DNA of 64,000 bases, from contig NZ_QFBC01000002.1 in assembly GCF_003122325.1 (NCBI RefSeq), positions 620,001 to 684,000 on the forward strand, read 5' to 3'. The position numbers and the translations under genes are program-made. Every line of letters begins with the position of its first letter. Within the stretch, counting starts at the first letter, position 1. Under the pieces are notes generated by a model. It saw only the letters and a program-made list of their open reading frames with translations, did no database searches and was not told the origin of the DNA. This DNA is from Rhizobium album. GTDB taxonomy: Bacteria > Pseudomonadota > Alphaproteobacteria > Rhizobiales > Rhizobiaceae. Of this stretch, positions 39,360 through 49,345 are shown in pieces.

Positions 39360-40037
39360 CTAGACGAAGCTCGCCCCGACATTCACCGCCAGCGCCAGCA
39401 CGGTCGTGTTGAAGAAGAACGACAGTACCGAATGCAGCAGCGCCAGCCGGCGCATCGGCATGGAGCTGATCGAGACGTCCGCCGTCTGCGCCGCCACGCC
39501 GATGGTGAAGGCGAAATACAGGAAATCCCAGAAAACCGGCTCCTGCGGATTTTCGGGAAACTTCAAACCCTCTCCGCCCTGCGCACCGGCATAATAGCGG
39601 TGCGCATAGTGGACGGTGAACAAGGTATGCAGGAAAACCCATGAGATCAGGATCGTCGACACCGCCACACCGGCGCGAATCCAGATATCCGAAGGCACGG
39701 TATCCTTCAGCCCGTGAAGCTCCACCGCGATGCCCGCCATGCTCGCGAGCGCCGCGCCGCTTGCCAGAATAAGCAGCAAGCTATCGGAAAAATCGAGCGC
39801 CGCGGCACGGCGGCGAAGCCGGTGCAGGTTGGTGGTCAGCATCCGGTACCATGTCAGGCCGATATAGATCAGCGCCCCGACGACCCAGCCGAGCAGCAGG
39901 TTGTCGGCCGTCAACTGTGCCGAGGTGAGGAAGGCGAACACCGCTACGCCGGCGACAACACCGATCGTCAGGCTCTGGTGCCGGCGGAAGAAAACCAGTG
40001 GACCACCCCCGCGCTCCAGCCCATTCTTGTCCGCCAT
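39360..40037 (-). CDS. DUF1345-family membrane protein
   Basis: This 225-residue protein has about five membrane helices and the conserved FLHTLFTVHYAHRYY and FWDFLYFAFTIGVAAQTADV segments of DUF1345. The function is unknown. It is monocistronic between convergent and co-directional neighbours. Confidence 0.85.
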   Translation of the reverse strand: MADKNGLERGGGPLVFFRRHQSLTIGVVAGVAVFAFLTSAQLTADNLLLGWVVGALIYIGLTWYRMLTTNLHRLRRRAAALDFSDSLLLILASGAALASMAGIAVELHGLKDTVPSDIWIRAGVAVSTILISWVFLHTLFTVHYAHRYYAGAQGGEGLKFPENPQEPVFWDFLYFAFTIGVAAQTADVSISSMPMRRLALLHSVLSFFFNTTVLALAVNVGASFV

Positions 40038-40075
40038 GCCTTCACTCCTGCCGTCTTGCCGCGATCACATAACAA

Positions 40076-40112
40076 AACCCCTCCCCGCGCAAGCAGGAAG
40101 GGGCAAGGGGCA
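40076..40112. repeat. Degenerate RIME-like repeat
   Basis: CCCCTCCCCGCGCAAGCAGG followed by AAGGGGCAAGGGG resembles the element at 5740-5794. It lies between the DUF1345 gene and the end of the transaldolase gene. Confidence 0.45.
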
Positions 40113-40130
40113 AACCGTCGTGCGGAAAAA

Positions 40131-41090
40131 TCAGGCCGCAGCCAGTTCCTTCTGGACCATGGCGCGCAGCGCGCCGAGATCCTTGCCGAACAGGCGGATG
40201 CCTTCGGACAGCTTTTCGGTCGCCATGGCGTCTTCGTTCATCATCCAGCGGAAGGTCTTTTCGTCGACCTTGACCGGCTCCTGCTTTTCCGCCTTATCCG
40301 GCGAAAGCTTGCGCTCCAGCGTGCCTTCGGCCTTGGAGAGTTCCTCGAGCAGCGCCGGGCTGATCGTCAGGCGGTCGCAACCGGCCAGCGCTTCGATTTC
40401 GCCGACATTGCGGAACGAGGCGCCCATGACGATCGTGTCGATGCCGTTGGTCTTGTAGTAGTCGTAGATCGAGCGGACCGAAAGCACGCCCGGATCGTCT
40501 TCCGCCGTGTAGGTCTTGCCGGTGGACTTGGCGTACCAGTCCATGATGCGGCCGACGAAGGGCGAGATCAGGAACACCTTGGCATCGGCGCAGGCAATCG
40601 CCTGGGCCTTGCTGAACAGCAGGGTCAGGTTGCAGTCGACGCCTTCCTTCTGCAGCACTTCGGCGGCGCGGATGCCTTCCCAGGTGGAGGCGAGCTTGAT
40701 CAGGATGCGATCCTGGCCGATGCCGCGTTCCTTGTAGGCGGCGACGATCTGGCGGGCCTTGGCGATCGAGGCTTCGGTATCGAAGGACAGGTCGGCATCG
40801 ACTTCGGTCGAGACCCGGCCGGGCACGAGGCCGACGAGGGCGGCACCGACGGAGATCGCCAGGCGGTCGGCGACGGCGGCAACGACGCCCTCGCTGGAGC
40901 CGTTCTGCGACTTGCCCCAAGAGACCGCTTCCTTGACCGCATCGGCAAACATCGGGGTGCCCAGCGCCTTGAGCACGATGGTCGGGTTGGTGGTGCAATC
41001 GACCGGTTTCAGGCGGGTAACCGCCTCGATATCGCCGGTATCGGCCACCACGGTGGTCATCTGGCGCAGTTGGTCAAGCTTGGAAGTCAT
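40131..41090 (-). CDS. tal: Transaldolase
   Basis: This 319-residue class I transaldolase belongs to the pentose phosphate pathway. The Schiff-base lysine is in [12 protein letters not shown] near residue 132, and [10 protein letters not shown] near the N-terminus holds the catalytic Asp region. The start [11 protein letters not shown] (41090) follows a purine-rich site. It is divergent from a SorC/DeoR-type regulator, which may link its expression to sugar status. Confidence 0.96.
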   Translation of the reverse strand: MTSKLDQLRQMTTVVADTGDIEAVTRLKPVDCTTNPTIVLKALGTPMFADAVKEAVSWGKSQNGSSEGVVAAVADRLAISVGAALVGLVPGRVSTEVDADLSFDTEASIAKARQIVAAYKERGIGQDRILIKLASTWEGIRAAEVLQKEGVDCNLTLLFSKAQAIACADAKVFLISPFVGRIMDWYAKSTGKTYTAEDDPGVLSVRSIYDYYKTNGIDTIVMGASFRNVGEIEALAGCDRLTISPALLEELSKAEGTLERKLSPDKAEKQEPVKVDEKTFRWMMNEDAMATEKLSEGIRLFGKDLGALRAMVQKELAAA

Positions 41091-41298
41091 CGTCTCTGTC
41101 CCTTGTTGAACCTCTGACCCGCCTTGCGGCGCATAAGATAAACGCGCGACCATGGGGCTGGTTTCGTGGCCGGACTATCGCCAGTGTCGGGGCGAAAAGT
41201 CAAGGACATTTGCGCATTGGAGTTGACATAAGTACCATCCTCCTCAATATCACAGCCATCGGCGATCACGGTCGCCAGAAGAAAATCCCGGAGGCTTC

Positions 41299-42300
41299 GT
41301 GGTCAAGCTCAGACGCGGCACGCATACGGCCTATTCAGAGGCCGCTTCGCTGCGCCTGCGGGCCGCCTGGCTCTATTACAACCAGGGCCTGACGCAGAAG
41401 GATGTGGCGACGCAACTCGGCATCAGCCGCACGACCGTCATCCGCCTGCTCGACGAGGCGATGAAGCGCTCCGAGGTGCAGATCTTCATCAATGAAGGCA
41501 TCGGCGATTGCGTCGAACTCGCCGTGAAGCTGGAACGCGCCTACGGACTCGACGAGGCGATCGTGGTGCCGGCGCCGGTTTCCAGCGATGTCGATACGCT
41601 GGCCAAGGGTGTCGGCATGGCGCTCGGCCAGTTTCTGTCGGAGGTGATCGCCGACGACAGCACCATCGGCGTCGGCTGGGGCCGGACGATGACGGCGTCG
41701 CTTTCCAGCTTCCGCCCGCCGCGGCGCGACAATTGCAAGGTCGTCTCGCTGCTCGGCGGCATCGTCGCCGTGCACGTCACCAACCCGATCGACTATTCCT
41801 GGCGGCTGGCCAGCCAGCTCGGCGCCGAATGCTACATGTTCCTGGCGCCGCTGCTGGTGGATTCCGTCCAGACCAAACGCAATCTCGTGGAAAAATGCGG
41901 CCTGGACACGATCTACCGGCTGGCGGAAACGCTCGACCTCGCCATCGTCAGTTGCGGCGATATCGGCCCGCATTCGACATCCCTGTCGGAAGGCTGGATT
42001 TCCAAGGCGGAACTGAACGAACTGATCGACGCCGGCTGCGTCTGCGACACGATGTTCAACTTCCTCGACAAGGACGGCAACTCCGTCGACCACTCGATCA
42101 ATCAGCGGGTGATGTCGGTGGATCTCGATACGCTGAAGAAGGCAAAACACATCGTGCTGTCCTCCGGCGGCGCCCACCGGGCGGTGGCGATCCGGGCGAC
42201 GATCAAGCGCATCGGCTGCAACACGCTGATCACCGACGAAAGTGCTGCGAGGGCCTTGCTGGAGCTTATGGACTGTCCGCCGACATCCGTAGCCCCCTGA
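41299..42300 (+). CDS. SorC/DeoR-type sugar-binding transcriptional regulator
   Basis: This 333-residue regulator starts at GTG (GGAGG upstream). It has an N-terminal helix-turn-helix (LTQKDVATQLGISRTTVIRL) and a SorC sugar-binding domain (GVGWGRTM, SSGGAHRAVAIRAT). It is divergent from tal; the 208-base gap between them contains TTGACA at 41223. Target and effector are inferred to be pentose or pentose-phosphate related. Confidence 0.9.
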   Translation: MVKLRRGTHTAYSEAASLRLRAAWLYYNQGLTQKDVATQLGISRTTVIRLLDEAMKRSEVQIFINEGIGDCVELAVKLERAYGLDEAIVVPAPVSSDVDTLAKGVGMALGQFLSEVIADDSTIGVGWGRTMTASLSSFRPPRRDNCKVVSLLGGIVAVHVTNPIDYSWRLASQLGAECYMFLAPLLVDSVQTKRNLVEKCGLDTIYRLAETLDLAIVSCGDIGPHSTSLSEGWISKAELNELIDAGCVCDTMFNFLDKDGNSVDHSINQRVMSVDLDTLKKAKHIVLSSGGAHRAVAIRATIKRIGCNTLITDESAARALLELMDCPPTSVAP

Positions 42301-42320
42301 CGCAGCATTCGGCCTGACGC

Positions 42321-42387
42321 CGTCCGGAGCTTTTTGTTTTTACGCAATTCCGGACGCAAAACCGTTCAGCACTTTTGCTGGAATTGC
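42321..42387. repeat. Intergenic palindromic repeat between convergent genes
   Basis: Two nested inverted repeats are present: CGTCCGGA (42321) with TCCGGACG (42349-42356), and GCAATTCC (42344) with GGAATTGC (42380-42387). Sequences of this form are frequent intergenic repeats in Rhizobium-type genomes. Placed between convergent stop codons, it may act as a bidirectional terminator. Confidence 0.6.
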
Positions 42388-42388
42388 T

Positions 42389-43261
42389 CTACATCTGCCC
42401 GGCTTCCCAGCCGAGCATGGCGCGTTTGCGCGTCAGCCCCCAATGATAGCCCGTCAGCGCACCGTTCTTGCCGAGCGCGCGGTGGCAGGGCACGACGAAC
42501 GAAATCGGGTTGCGGCCGACGGCGGCACCGACGGCGCGGCTGGCGGTGGGCTGGCCGATGTCTTGGGCGATGTCGGAATAGGTCACGGCGCGGCCGAGCG
42601 GAATCTTCAGCAGGCTTTCCCAGACGCGCACCTGGAAATCCGTGCCGATGAGCACCACCCGCAGCGGCTGGTCCGCCGACCATTGGCCGGGTTGGAAGAT
42701 ACGCGTGGCGTAAGACTGCGTCGCTTCGCTGTCCTCGATATATTCGGCATTCGGCCAGCGGCAGGTCATGTCTTCCAGGCACGGCTGCTCCTGCCCGACA
42801 TCGGCAAAGGCAAGCCCGGCAAGGCCGCGATCGGTGGCCATCACCAGCGCAATGCCAAAGGGCGACGGATGGAAGCCGTAGCGGATCGTCAGGCCGCCGC
42901 CCCTTGCCTTCCATTCGCCCGGCGACATCGCCTCATGGGTGACGAAAAGGTCGTGCAGGCGCCCCGGGCCGGACAGTCCCACCTCCAGCGACGTTTCGAG
43001 CAGCGGCAGCTCTTCCTGCCGTAAAAGCCGCTTGGCGTGGTCCAGCGTCACGGCCTGCAGGAAACCTTTCGGCGACAGTCCGGCCCAGCGCGTGAACGTC
43101 TTCTGGAGCTGCGTCGGCGACTGGTTCAGCGCCGCGGAAATCGTCTCCAGCGACGGCTGGTCACGGTAGTCCTCCGAGATGAGTTCGATCACCTTGCGGA
43201 CGGTTTCGTAGTCCGGGCCTTCAGGCGTGATATCGGTTTTCAGGTTCGCGATCATGTTCAT
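42389..43261 (-). CDS. Ada-like AraC/methylated-DNA-[protein]-cysteine methyltransferase
   Basis: This 290-residue protein has an AraC-type DNA-binding domain (about residues 18-115, SLETISAALNQSPTQLQKTF) fused to an O6-methylguanine methyltransferase domain with the acceptor motif PCHR (FVVPCHRALGKNGALTGYHW) near residue 260. The N-terminal zinc/phosphotriester-repair domain of E. coli Ada is absent, so methyl-phosphotriester sensing is not expected. The start follows AAGGAG. Confidence 0.93.
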   Translation of the reverse strand: MNMIANLKTDITPEGPDYETVRKVIELISEDYRDQPSLETISAALNQSPTQLQKTFTRWAGLSPKGFLQAVTLDHAKRLLRQEELPLLETSLEVGLSGPGRLHDLFVTHEAMSPGEWKARGGGLTIRYGFHPSPFGIALVMATDRGLAGLAFADVGQEQPCLEDMTCRWPNAEYIEDSEATQSYATRIFQPGQWSADQPLRVVLIGTDFQVRVWESLLKIPLGRAVTYSDIAQDIGQPTASRAVGAAVGRNPISFVVPCHRALGKNGALTGYHWGLTRKRAMLGWEAGQM

Positions 43262-43328
43262 CGGTTTTCTCCTTGGCCCCGACAAGACCACGAAAGGCCG
43301 GGACAAACCACCCGATTCTTGCCGGTTT

Positions 43329-43826
43329 TCAGATCCTTTGGCGCACGGTGGCCAGTGCGCCGGTCATCGCCTTGGCGAAACTTTCGCGGTCGTCCGGATT
43401 GAGGAAGGAGCCGATATCGGTGCGCCGCCCCTCGCCGGCGACATGCATCGAGACGATGCCGATCTCCGAATGCCGGCGGACGCGGAAGCGCGCCCAAAAG
43501 GGATTGAAACAATGCTCGACCATTCGGCCGGACGGCGCAAACTTGCGGATCGACAGGTTGGTGCGCGAGACCGTCACCTCTTCCCGTGCCTTAGCGGCCC
43601 GGTAGTTCATCGCGAAGGCACCCCACAGAAGCAGGAAATCCACGCCGAAGAACAGGCCGACCGGCCAGGCGCCCGTTATGCAGAAGAACAGGCCGTGCAC
43701 AAAACAGATGACGCCGGTGATCAGCAGCAGCACTCGAAACCCCTTGCCCCCCAGCGAACGGTAGGGCACGAGTTCGGCTGCAAAAACCGGCTGGTCGTTG
43801 AATGTCTCGGCGTTGCCTTCTGCCAT
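43329..43826 (-). CDS. DUF2244-family membrane protein
   Basis: This protein of about 165 residues has two close membrane helices (VLLLITGVICFVHGLFFCI and WPVGLFFGVDFLLLWGAFAM) and a soluble C-terminal part ending in IGSFLNPDDRESFAKAM, matching DUF2244. The function is unknown. An upstream ATG at 43850 would overlap the divergent nth start, so the 5' ends of the two genes almost touch. Confidence 0.85.
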   Translation of the reverse strand: MAEGNAETFNDQPVFAAELVPYRSLGGKGFRVLLLITGVICFVHGLFFCITGAWPVGLFFGVDFLLLWGAFAMNYRAAKAREEVTVSRTNLSIRKFAPSGRMVEHCFNPFWARFRVRRHSEIGIVSMHVAGEGRRTDIGSFLNPDDRESFAKAMTGALATVRQRI

Positions 43827-43848
43827 GGCGGTTGGATATAGCTTCTCC

Positions 43849-44643
43849 ATGAAAAAACCTGCGCCGCAATCCAGCACCCAAAGTTTGAAAAAGTCAAATG
43901 CGGCACCGCGTCGCAAAACCGGCCCTGCCAAAACCGGCCTTGCCAAAACCGCCTATACCAAGGCGGAGCTGGAGGAGATGTTCCGCCGCTTCTCGGTGCA
44001 GCGTCCGGAACCGAAAGGCGAACTGGAACACAGCAACCCGTTCACGCTGGTCGTGGCCGTTGCCCTGTCGGCGCAGGCCACCGACGTCGGCGTCAACAAG
44101 GCGACGCGCAGCCTCTTCAAGGTGGCCGACACGCCGGAAAAGATGCTGGCGCTCGGTGAGGAAGGCGTCACCGCTTACATCAAGACCATCGGCCTCTACC
44201 GCAACAAGGCGAAAAACGTCATCGCGCTGTCGCGCATGCTGATCGAACGCTTCGGCGGCGAGGTGCCGCAGACACGCGATGAACTTGTGATGCTGCCGGG
44301 GGTGGGCCGCAAAACCGCCAACGTCGTTCTCTCCATGGCTTTCGGACAGGCGACGATGGCCGTCGATACCCATATCTTCCGCATCGCCAACCGCATCCTG
44401 CTGGCGCCGGGCAAGACCCCTGACGAGGTCGAGGAAAACCTGCTGCGGACCATTCCGAAACATTATCTCTACCACGCCCATCACTGGCTGATCCTGCACG
44501 GGCGCTACACCTGCAAGGCGCGGCGACCCGAATGCGAGCATTGCATCATCGCCGACCTCTGTCGATCGCCCGAAAAGACCGTGGATATTCCAGCGCCGCT
44601 CGTCGAGTTACCGCCGCAGCTCATCGGTGAGGCCGTCGAGTAG
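43849..44643 (+). CDS. nth: Endonuclease III
   Basis: This DNA glycosylase/AP lyase removes oxidised pyrimidines in base-excision repair. The 264-residue protein has a basic N-terminal tail, helix-hairpin-helix LPGVGRKTANVV with the catalytic Lys, the catalytic Asp in MAVDTHIFR, and a [4Fe-4S] site C-x6-C-x2-C-x5-C (CKARRPECEHCIIADLC). Its 3' end overlaps the convergent TetR gene by 36 bases. Confidence 0.95.
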   Translation: MKKPAPQSSTQSLKKSNAAPRRKTGPAKTGLAKTAYTKAELEEMFRRFSVQRPEPKGELEHSNPFTLVVAVALSAQATDVGVNKATRSLFKVADTPEKMLALGEEGVTAYIKTIGLYRNKAKNVIALSRMLIERFGGEVPQTRDELVMLPGVGRKTANVVLSMAFGQATMAVDTHIFRIANRILLAPGKTPDEVEENLLRTIPKHYLYHAHHWLILHGRYTCKARRPECEHCIIADLCRSPEKTVDIPAPLVELPPQLIGEAVE

Positions 44644-45192
44644 GAGAGCGATCGCCGCTTCGTATCCGGCGCGATCGCCACCGCCGGCGATGGCAAGGGC
44701 CGCCCGGTCGAAGGCGGAGGACAACAGTGCGGTCAGCGGCCCGAGAAGCGCCTCCGACCGCGATCCCTTCACCACATCCAGCAAGCCGCTCCGCAGCGAA
44801 GCCTCGGCATGGTCGCCGTCGAGGGCCGCCATGTCGAAAGGGCCAAGCACCGCCGGCGCCTCCAGCAGCAGAAGCCGTGTCCTTCCTTCGACCGCCATGG
44901 CATCGAAATAGGCCGAAGCACCGGCCAGGAGCGCCTGCCGCGGCGTGGTGACGTCTGCCGACCCCGCCTCGATTGCCAGCGCCACGGCTGCCGCCTCCTG
45001 CTCGACGACAGCGCGAAACAGCGCCTTCTTGTCCTCGAAGTGATGATAAAGCGCGCCCCGCGTTACGCCGGCGGCCGTCACGATGTCGGGGGTCGGCGTC
45101 TCGGCATAACCGCGGTCGACGAACAGTCTGCGACCCGCTGTTATCAGCGCCTGCCTGGTTGCCTCGGTGCGTTCACGATTGCTGCGGCTCAT
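44608..45192 (-). CDS. TetR-family regulator
   Basis: This 194-residue repressor has helix-turn-helix [20 protein letters not shown] (about residues 39-58). It is divergent from a VOC-family gene across a palindromic region, so it probably represses that gene and itself. It overlaps the nth 3' end. Confidence 0.88.
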   Translation of the reverse strand: MSRSNRERTEATRQALITAGRRLFVDRGYAETPTPDIVTAAGVTRGALYHHFEDKKALFRAVVEQEAAAVALAIEAGSADVTTPRQALLAGASAYFDAMAVEGRTRLLLLEAPAVLGPFDMAALDGDHAEASLRSGLLDVVKGSRSEALLGPLTALLSSAFDRAALAIAGGGDRAGYEAAIALLLDGLTDELRR

Positions 45193-45204
45193 TTTTCCTC
45201 TTTA

Positions 45205-45251
45205 CGTACAAACTGCATGCATGTTATTTAATAAAACATACAGATTGTACG
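45205..45251. promoter_or_regulatory. Nested palindrome in TetR/VOC intergenic region
   Basis: Outer arms CGTACAAACTG (45205-45215) and CAGATTGTACG (45241-45251) are complementary with one mismatch and enclose an AT-rich inner inverted repeat ATGTT...AACAT. This is the likely TetR operator and overlaps the promoters of both divergent genes. Confidence 0.7.
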
Positions 45252-45275
45252 CAAATATGCGCCGGAGGAAAAGAG

Positions 45276-45701
45276 ATGAAATCGACGAGCTATTACCCCG
45301 TCATCATGACCGACGACGTCGCCGGAACGGCCGCCTTCTATTGCGCCCATTTCCGCTTCCGGCCGCTGTTCGAAAGCGATTGGTACGTGCACCTGCAATC
45401 GAGCGAAGACGAGCATGTGACGCTCGCCGTGCTCGACGGCACGCACGAAACCGTTCCCGAGCAAGGCCGCGGCAAGGTTTCCGGCCTGCTGCTGAACTTC
45501 GAGGTGGACGACGTCGACGCCGTCTACGAGGCGTGCCGCGGCGCAGGCCTGCCGATCCTCAAGGAGATCCGCGACGAAGATTTCGGCCAGCGGCACTTCA
45601 TCACCGCCGATCCGAACGGCGTGCTGATCGACATTATCAAGCCGATCCCGCCCAACGCGGAATTCGCCGCCATGTATGAGGCATCCGCCCTGCCGCAATG
45701 A
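45276..45701 (+). CDS. Glyoxalase/bleomycin-resistance (VOC) family protein
   Basis: This 141-residue single VOC domain runs from [20 protein letters not shown] at the N-terminus to [20 protein letters not shown] at the C-terminus. GGAGG precedes the ATG. It is probably induced when the divergent TetR binds its ligand. The substrate is unknown. Confidence 0.87.
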   Translation: MKSTSYYPVIMTDDVAGTAAFYCAHFRFRPLFESDWYVHLQSSEDEHVTLAVLDGTHETVPEQGRGKVSGLLLNFEVDDVDAVYEACRGAGLPILKEIRDEDFGQRHFITADPNGVLIDIIKPIPPNAEFAAMYEASALPQ

Positions 45702-45710
45702 CCGCAGTCG

Positions 45711-46427
45711 TCAGCGCGGTGCGGCAATCCCATCGCGCTTCGACAGCAGTTTGTGCAGATGCACCATCAGCCCGGCGGCAAACAGCGGCGTCAGCAGGTT
45801 GAGCAGCGGTACGGCCAGAAACGCCGCAATCAACAGGCCGGCAAGGAAAACCGTGCCCGAATGCCGTGAACGGAACAGCCGCGCATCGGCTGGCGAGCGA
45901 AAGCGCATGGCGGCGAACTCGAAGAATTCCCGCCCGAGCAGGTAGCCGTTGACGAGGAAGAACGCCATCAGGTTAACGCCGGGAATGAACAGCAGCAGCA
46001 GGGCGATGCAGTTGCCGACGATGACGACGCCGAGAAACTTGATCGATCCGCTGATCGCCTCCGCCAGCGGCAGCGCCCGGCCCGGCGCGTCGCCCGGATA
46101 ATCGCGCTTCTCCACCACTTCGGCCACGTCGTCGAGGAACAGGCCGGCGATGACGGCGGTGACGGGCGACAGAAGCAGGCCGAGCGCCAAGGCCAGGCCG
46201 ATACTGGCGAAAATGCCGAAGACGAATGCGAGCCATCCCGCCCAGTCGGGAATTCCCGGCAGGAAACTGTCGATCCAGGGCAGCGCGAAATGGATGAACA
46301 GGCTGCGCAAGGCAAACCACAATCCGGCCAGGACCAGGATGGTCAGTCCAAGTACCTTCCAGAATACCGACCGCGTCTGCGGCGCGAAAAGATTGAAGAA
46401 GGCGAGCCGGGCAGCGTCTAGGATCAT
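45711..46427 (-). CDS. CysZ/EI24-family membrane protein
   Basis: This 238-residue protein has four or more long hydrophobic segments and the motifs LFIPGVNLMAFFLVNGYLLGREFFE and LLNLLTPLFAAGLMVHLHK of the EI24/CysZ family, some members of which import sulfate. The ATG 46427 follows AAGGACAG. The frame is open further upstream, but that sequence lacks family similarity. Confidence 0.85.
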   Translation of the reverse strand: MILDAARLAFFNLFAPQTRSVFWKVLGLTILVLAGLWFALRSLFIHFALPWIDSFLPGIPDWAGWLAFVFGIFASIGLALALGLLLSPVTAVIAGLFLDDVAEVVEKRDYPGDAPGRALPLAEAISGSIKFLGVVIVGNCIALLLLFIPGVNLMAFFLVNGYLLGREFFEFAAMRFRSPADARLFRSRHSGTVFLAGLLIAAFLAVPLLNLLTPLFAAGLMVHLHKLLSKRDGIAAPR

Positions 46428-46711
46428 GCAACTGTCCTTTTTCCAAGATTGCCTAGAAGTAGGAAAGCGCATCGGCCCGGACAAGGAGACCCGTCTACAA
46501 TCCTGCGGAAAGAAGATCCTTCCACAAGCGGAAATATTCCACGCCGAACACTTGAAAATAAAGATGATCCTAATATAAGAACAGAACGGCAGAGGTGGCA
46601 GGCAAACCCGCTTATTTTCCGGCTCTTTTCGGGACGCTTCCTGTTCCTGTCCGTCTGGATGGCATGCGTGTCGGCCAAGGGCTCGATACGCCGGGCGAAA
46701 GGCGAAGGGGC

Positions 46712-47566
46712 GTGCAAGACCTCGTTGAAAAACTGCAGCAGTACGCCAGGAGCGGGACGCCTGCCGAGCGCAAGATTGCCAAGTATTTTTCCGATCACCT
46801 CTCCGATCTCTCCGTGGAAACGGCCGCATCGATCGCCGTGCAGCTCGATCTCAGCCCGATGACCGTCGGGCGTTTCCTGCGTACGCTCGGCTACCAAGGC
46901 CTCGGCGAGATACGGCCCGACAGCAACGACAACGCCGTCTTCTCCGCATGGCAGGTCAACGATCACCTCGACGTCCTGCACAAGGACATGCAGGACGGGC
47001 AGCTGCTTACCGAGATGATGGCAAAACAGATCGACGCCTTGCAGCAACTCCACACCATGACAACCCAGCCGATCTGGGCCGCCGCGGTTCAGGCAATCAT
47101 CTCTGCCGACGAGGTTTTTGTGGCCTCCTTCCACAATATCGGCGGCGTTGCACGCTACTTCACCGAACAGTTGACCTATGCCCGCGACAAGGTTCGTTAC
47201 ATGGACGGCCAGAACGGCACCTATGCCGAACTGCTCGGCCGCGATGCAGGCAACAGCCTGCTCATCGTCATCACCTGCCGCCGTTTTGCCTCCAAGTCGC
47301 GCACGCTGGCCCGCACGGCGAAAAAAGCCGGCCACAAGGTGCTGCTGATCACCGACCCGCATTGCGACTGGTCGCGGGAAGCCGCCGACCTCACGCTGGT
47401 CCTTCCCACGACGCGCCCGAGGATGTGGGACAGTTTTACGCCACTGACCGCGCTGCTGGACTTTCTCCTGACATCCGTCATCGTGGCCGGCGGAGAGGCG
47501 ACAAGCCAGCGTACCCGGCGGATCAGCGAACTTCAGGATATTTTCGGGGATTTCATGCGTCGCTGA
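46712..47566 (+). CDS. RpiR/MurR-family regulator with SIS domain
   Basis: This regulator of about 284 residues has an N-terminal RpiR helix-turn-helix (VETAASIAVQLDLSPMTVGR, with RTLGYQGLGEIR after it) and a C-terminal SIS sugar-phosphate-binding domain (FVASFHNIGGVARYFTEQL, LIVITCRRFASKSRTLA). GTG 46712 with AAGGGG upstream gives a family-typical N-terminus; ATG 46664 is an alternative. The target is unknown. Its 3' end overlaps the convergent DUF2218 gene by 14 bases. Confidence 0.85.
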   Translation: MQDLVEKLQQYARSGTPAERKIAKYFSDHLSDLSVETAASIAVQLDLSPMTVGRFLRTLGYQGLGEIRPDSNDNAVFSAWQVNDHLDVLHKDMQDGQLLTEMMAKQIDALQQLHTMTTQPIWAAAVQAIISADEVFVASFHNIGGVARYFTEQLTYARDKVRYMDGQNGTYAELLGRDAGNSLLIVITCRRFASKSRTLARTAKKAGHKVLLITDPHCDWSREAADLTLVLPTTRPRMWDSFTPLTALLDFLLTSVIVAGGEATSQRTRRISELQDIFGDFMRR

Positions 47567-47873
47567 AGCTGGCGACCGGATCGTCGCGATCGACCCATTC
47601 GACGTGGTCGAGCTGCTCGCGGAACGGACAATTGGCGATGTAGCCTTCGATGAGGCGCTTCGACAGGGCAATGACAGCGGGATCGTCGGAGAGAAGCGTT
47701 ACCGTCAATCCGCCCTCATCGGCATTCATGCGGGCGACGCCGCCTCCGGGCATGGCCGCTTCCGCACACGCCTCGCGACCGCCATCGGCAGGTTCCTGGC
47801 CAAAATCCTTTGACAGCTGCTGCAAAAAACGCAAGGCGCTGCTCGTTTCAATAAGGCCCGTCGCCATTGGCAT
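47553..47873 (-). CDS. DUF2218-family small protein
   Basis: This 106-residue protein has C-terminal half LTVTLLSDDPAVIALSKRLI and HVEW that fit the DUF2218 pattern of alphaproteobacterial proteins, often found near metal or siderophore genes. The function is unknown. It overlaps the RpiR gene tail by 14 bases. Confidence 0.6.
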   Translation of the reverse strand: MPMATGLIETSSALRFLQQLSKDFGQEPADGGREACAEAAMPGGGVARMNADEGGLTVTLLSDDPAVIALSKRLIEGYIANCPFREQLDHVEWVDRDDPVASFSDA

Positions 47874-47985
47874 GACTTCTTTTCCTCACGCTGCATCCGG
47901 TCACGACTTGTGAGTGCATTATAGTGCGACGCACATGTCGATGCGATCACAATTACGAAAAAACCCCAACTATAAACAGGAATGC

Positions 47986-49345
47986 TCAGGCAAGCTTACG
48001 GCCATCCACCCATACGCCGGCTATATTCGCCCGGGATGCACCGAAAATGATCTTTTGCAGGATGTCGTCGCCGGCATCGAGATCATCCCACAGGCGAATC
48101 GTTCCTTTATCTGCATTGGTATCGACCACCATCGCATCGAATCGATATCCGGGCGAGAACTGGCCGACCGGCAGGTCGAGGGCTTTCGCACCCCCTGCGG
48201 TGGCCACATGGAAGGCATCGCGGAAATCGAGGCGCGCCGGGCCGAAGGTGCTACGCGACGCAGCGTCGAGCCGCGGATCGACGCCGCTTTCCAACATGCG
48301 CGAGACCATGATCGCCGCCCGGCAGTTTTCGAACATCGAGGCACTCGGCCCACCGGAAATATCCGTGCCGAGGCCGACATTCAGCCCCTTCTCCAGTGCC
48401 GCCCGCAAGGGGAAGACGGCATTGGCGAAATAGGCGTTGGAGAGCGGGCAATGTGCCACCGCCGATTGCCGCGCCTTCAGCGTCTCGACATCCTTTTCCG
48501 TCAGGAAATTCGCATGCGCCAGCACGCTGTGGCGTCCGAGCAGGCGGAAGCGATCGAGGCTTGCCGTATCGGTCATGCCGTGGCGCGACAGCACGTAGCC
48601 ATGCGCCCAGTCGCTTTCCGAACAATGGGTCTGCACATGGCAGCCGCAGTCACGGGCAATAGTGCCGAGCCCTTCCAGCGTCGCATCGGTGCAGGAGGGG
48701 ATGAAGCGCGGCGTCACCACCGGCAGCACGCGCTTTTCCGCATTGTCGGGATGGCTGCGGATATAGTCGATCAGATCGCGCGTGCCGGACAGCGCTGCAT
48801 CCGCCGAGGCGTCGCGATAATAGTCTGGGCACTCCTCGGCATTGTCCATCGCCACCTTGCCGATCAGCGCCCGCTGGCCGCGTTCCAGGCAGGTATCGGC
48901 GAGAATGCGCGTCGCATCCTGGTGAATGGTGGCGAAATAGAGCGCCGTCGTCGTGCCGTTGGCGATCAGGTCGTCGACGAGGAGACGGTAGGCGCGGCGA
49001 GCGAAGGCATGGTCCTCGCGCCTCCAGAGGAAAGGTGTATCTCTGCAGCCACACCTCCAGCGGCACGTCGAGCGCATTGCCGAGCTGCGGAAATTGCGGC
49101 GCATGCACATGCAGGTCGACGAAGCCGGGGAGAAGATAAGAGCCTTCCGGCAGCGTCACCAGTTCGCCGGCTGCAGCGCGGGTTTCGCGGATGGCGCGGT
49201 AGTTCGGATCGCCATGGCGATGGATCGAAGCGATCGTTCCGTTCTCGTCGATCGAAATCAGCACGTCGTCGAGACGATCGATGAGACCGCGTTCCGGGGA
49301 GTGGAAACCGGAGGCGCAGATCGCCTTGTTCCGCAGGTGGGTCAT
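47986..49345 (-). pseudogene. guaD: Guanine deaminase interrupted by a frameshift
   Basis: Two adjacent frames together give a full guanine deaminase (guanine to xanthine). Residues 1-109 (from ATG 49345, GAGGA upstream) carry GFVDLHVHAPQFPQLG and PLEVWLQRYTFPLEA. The remaining 344 codons in the next frame start at EDHAFARRAYRLLVDDLI and carry HCSESDWA, LAHANFL and GTDISGGPS. The break is at about 49015-49021 (one extra base, or two missing). It is either a true pseudogene or a sequencing error, because everything else in the gene looks conserved. It is probably last in the purine operon. Confidence 0.85.

Noticed and set aside
41299-42300. Assigning the SorC/DeoR regulator to the xylose operon
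   Set aside because: It is more than 30 kb away and divergent from tal, so local control of tal is the simpler reading.
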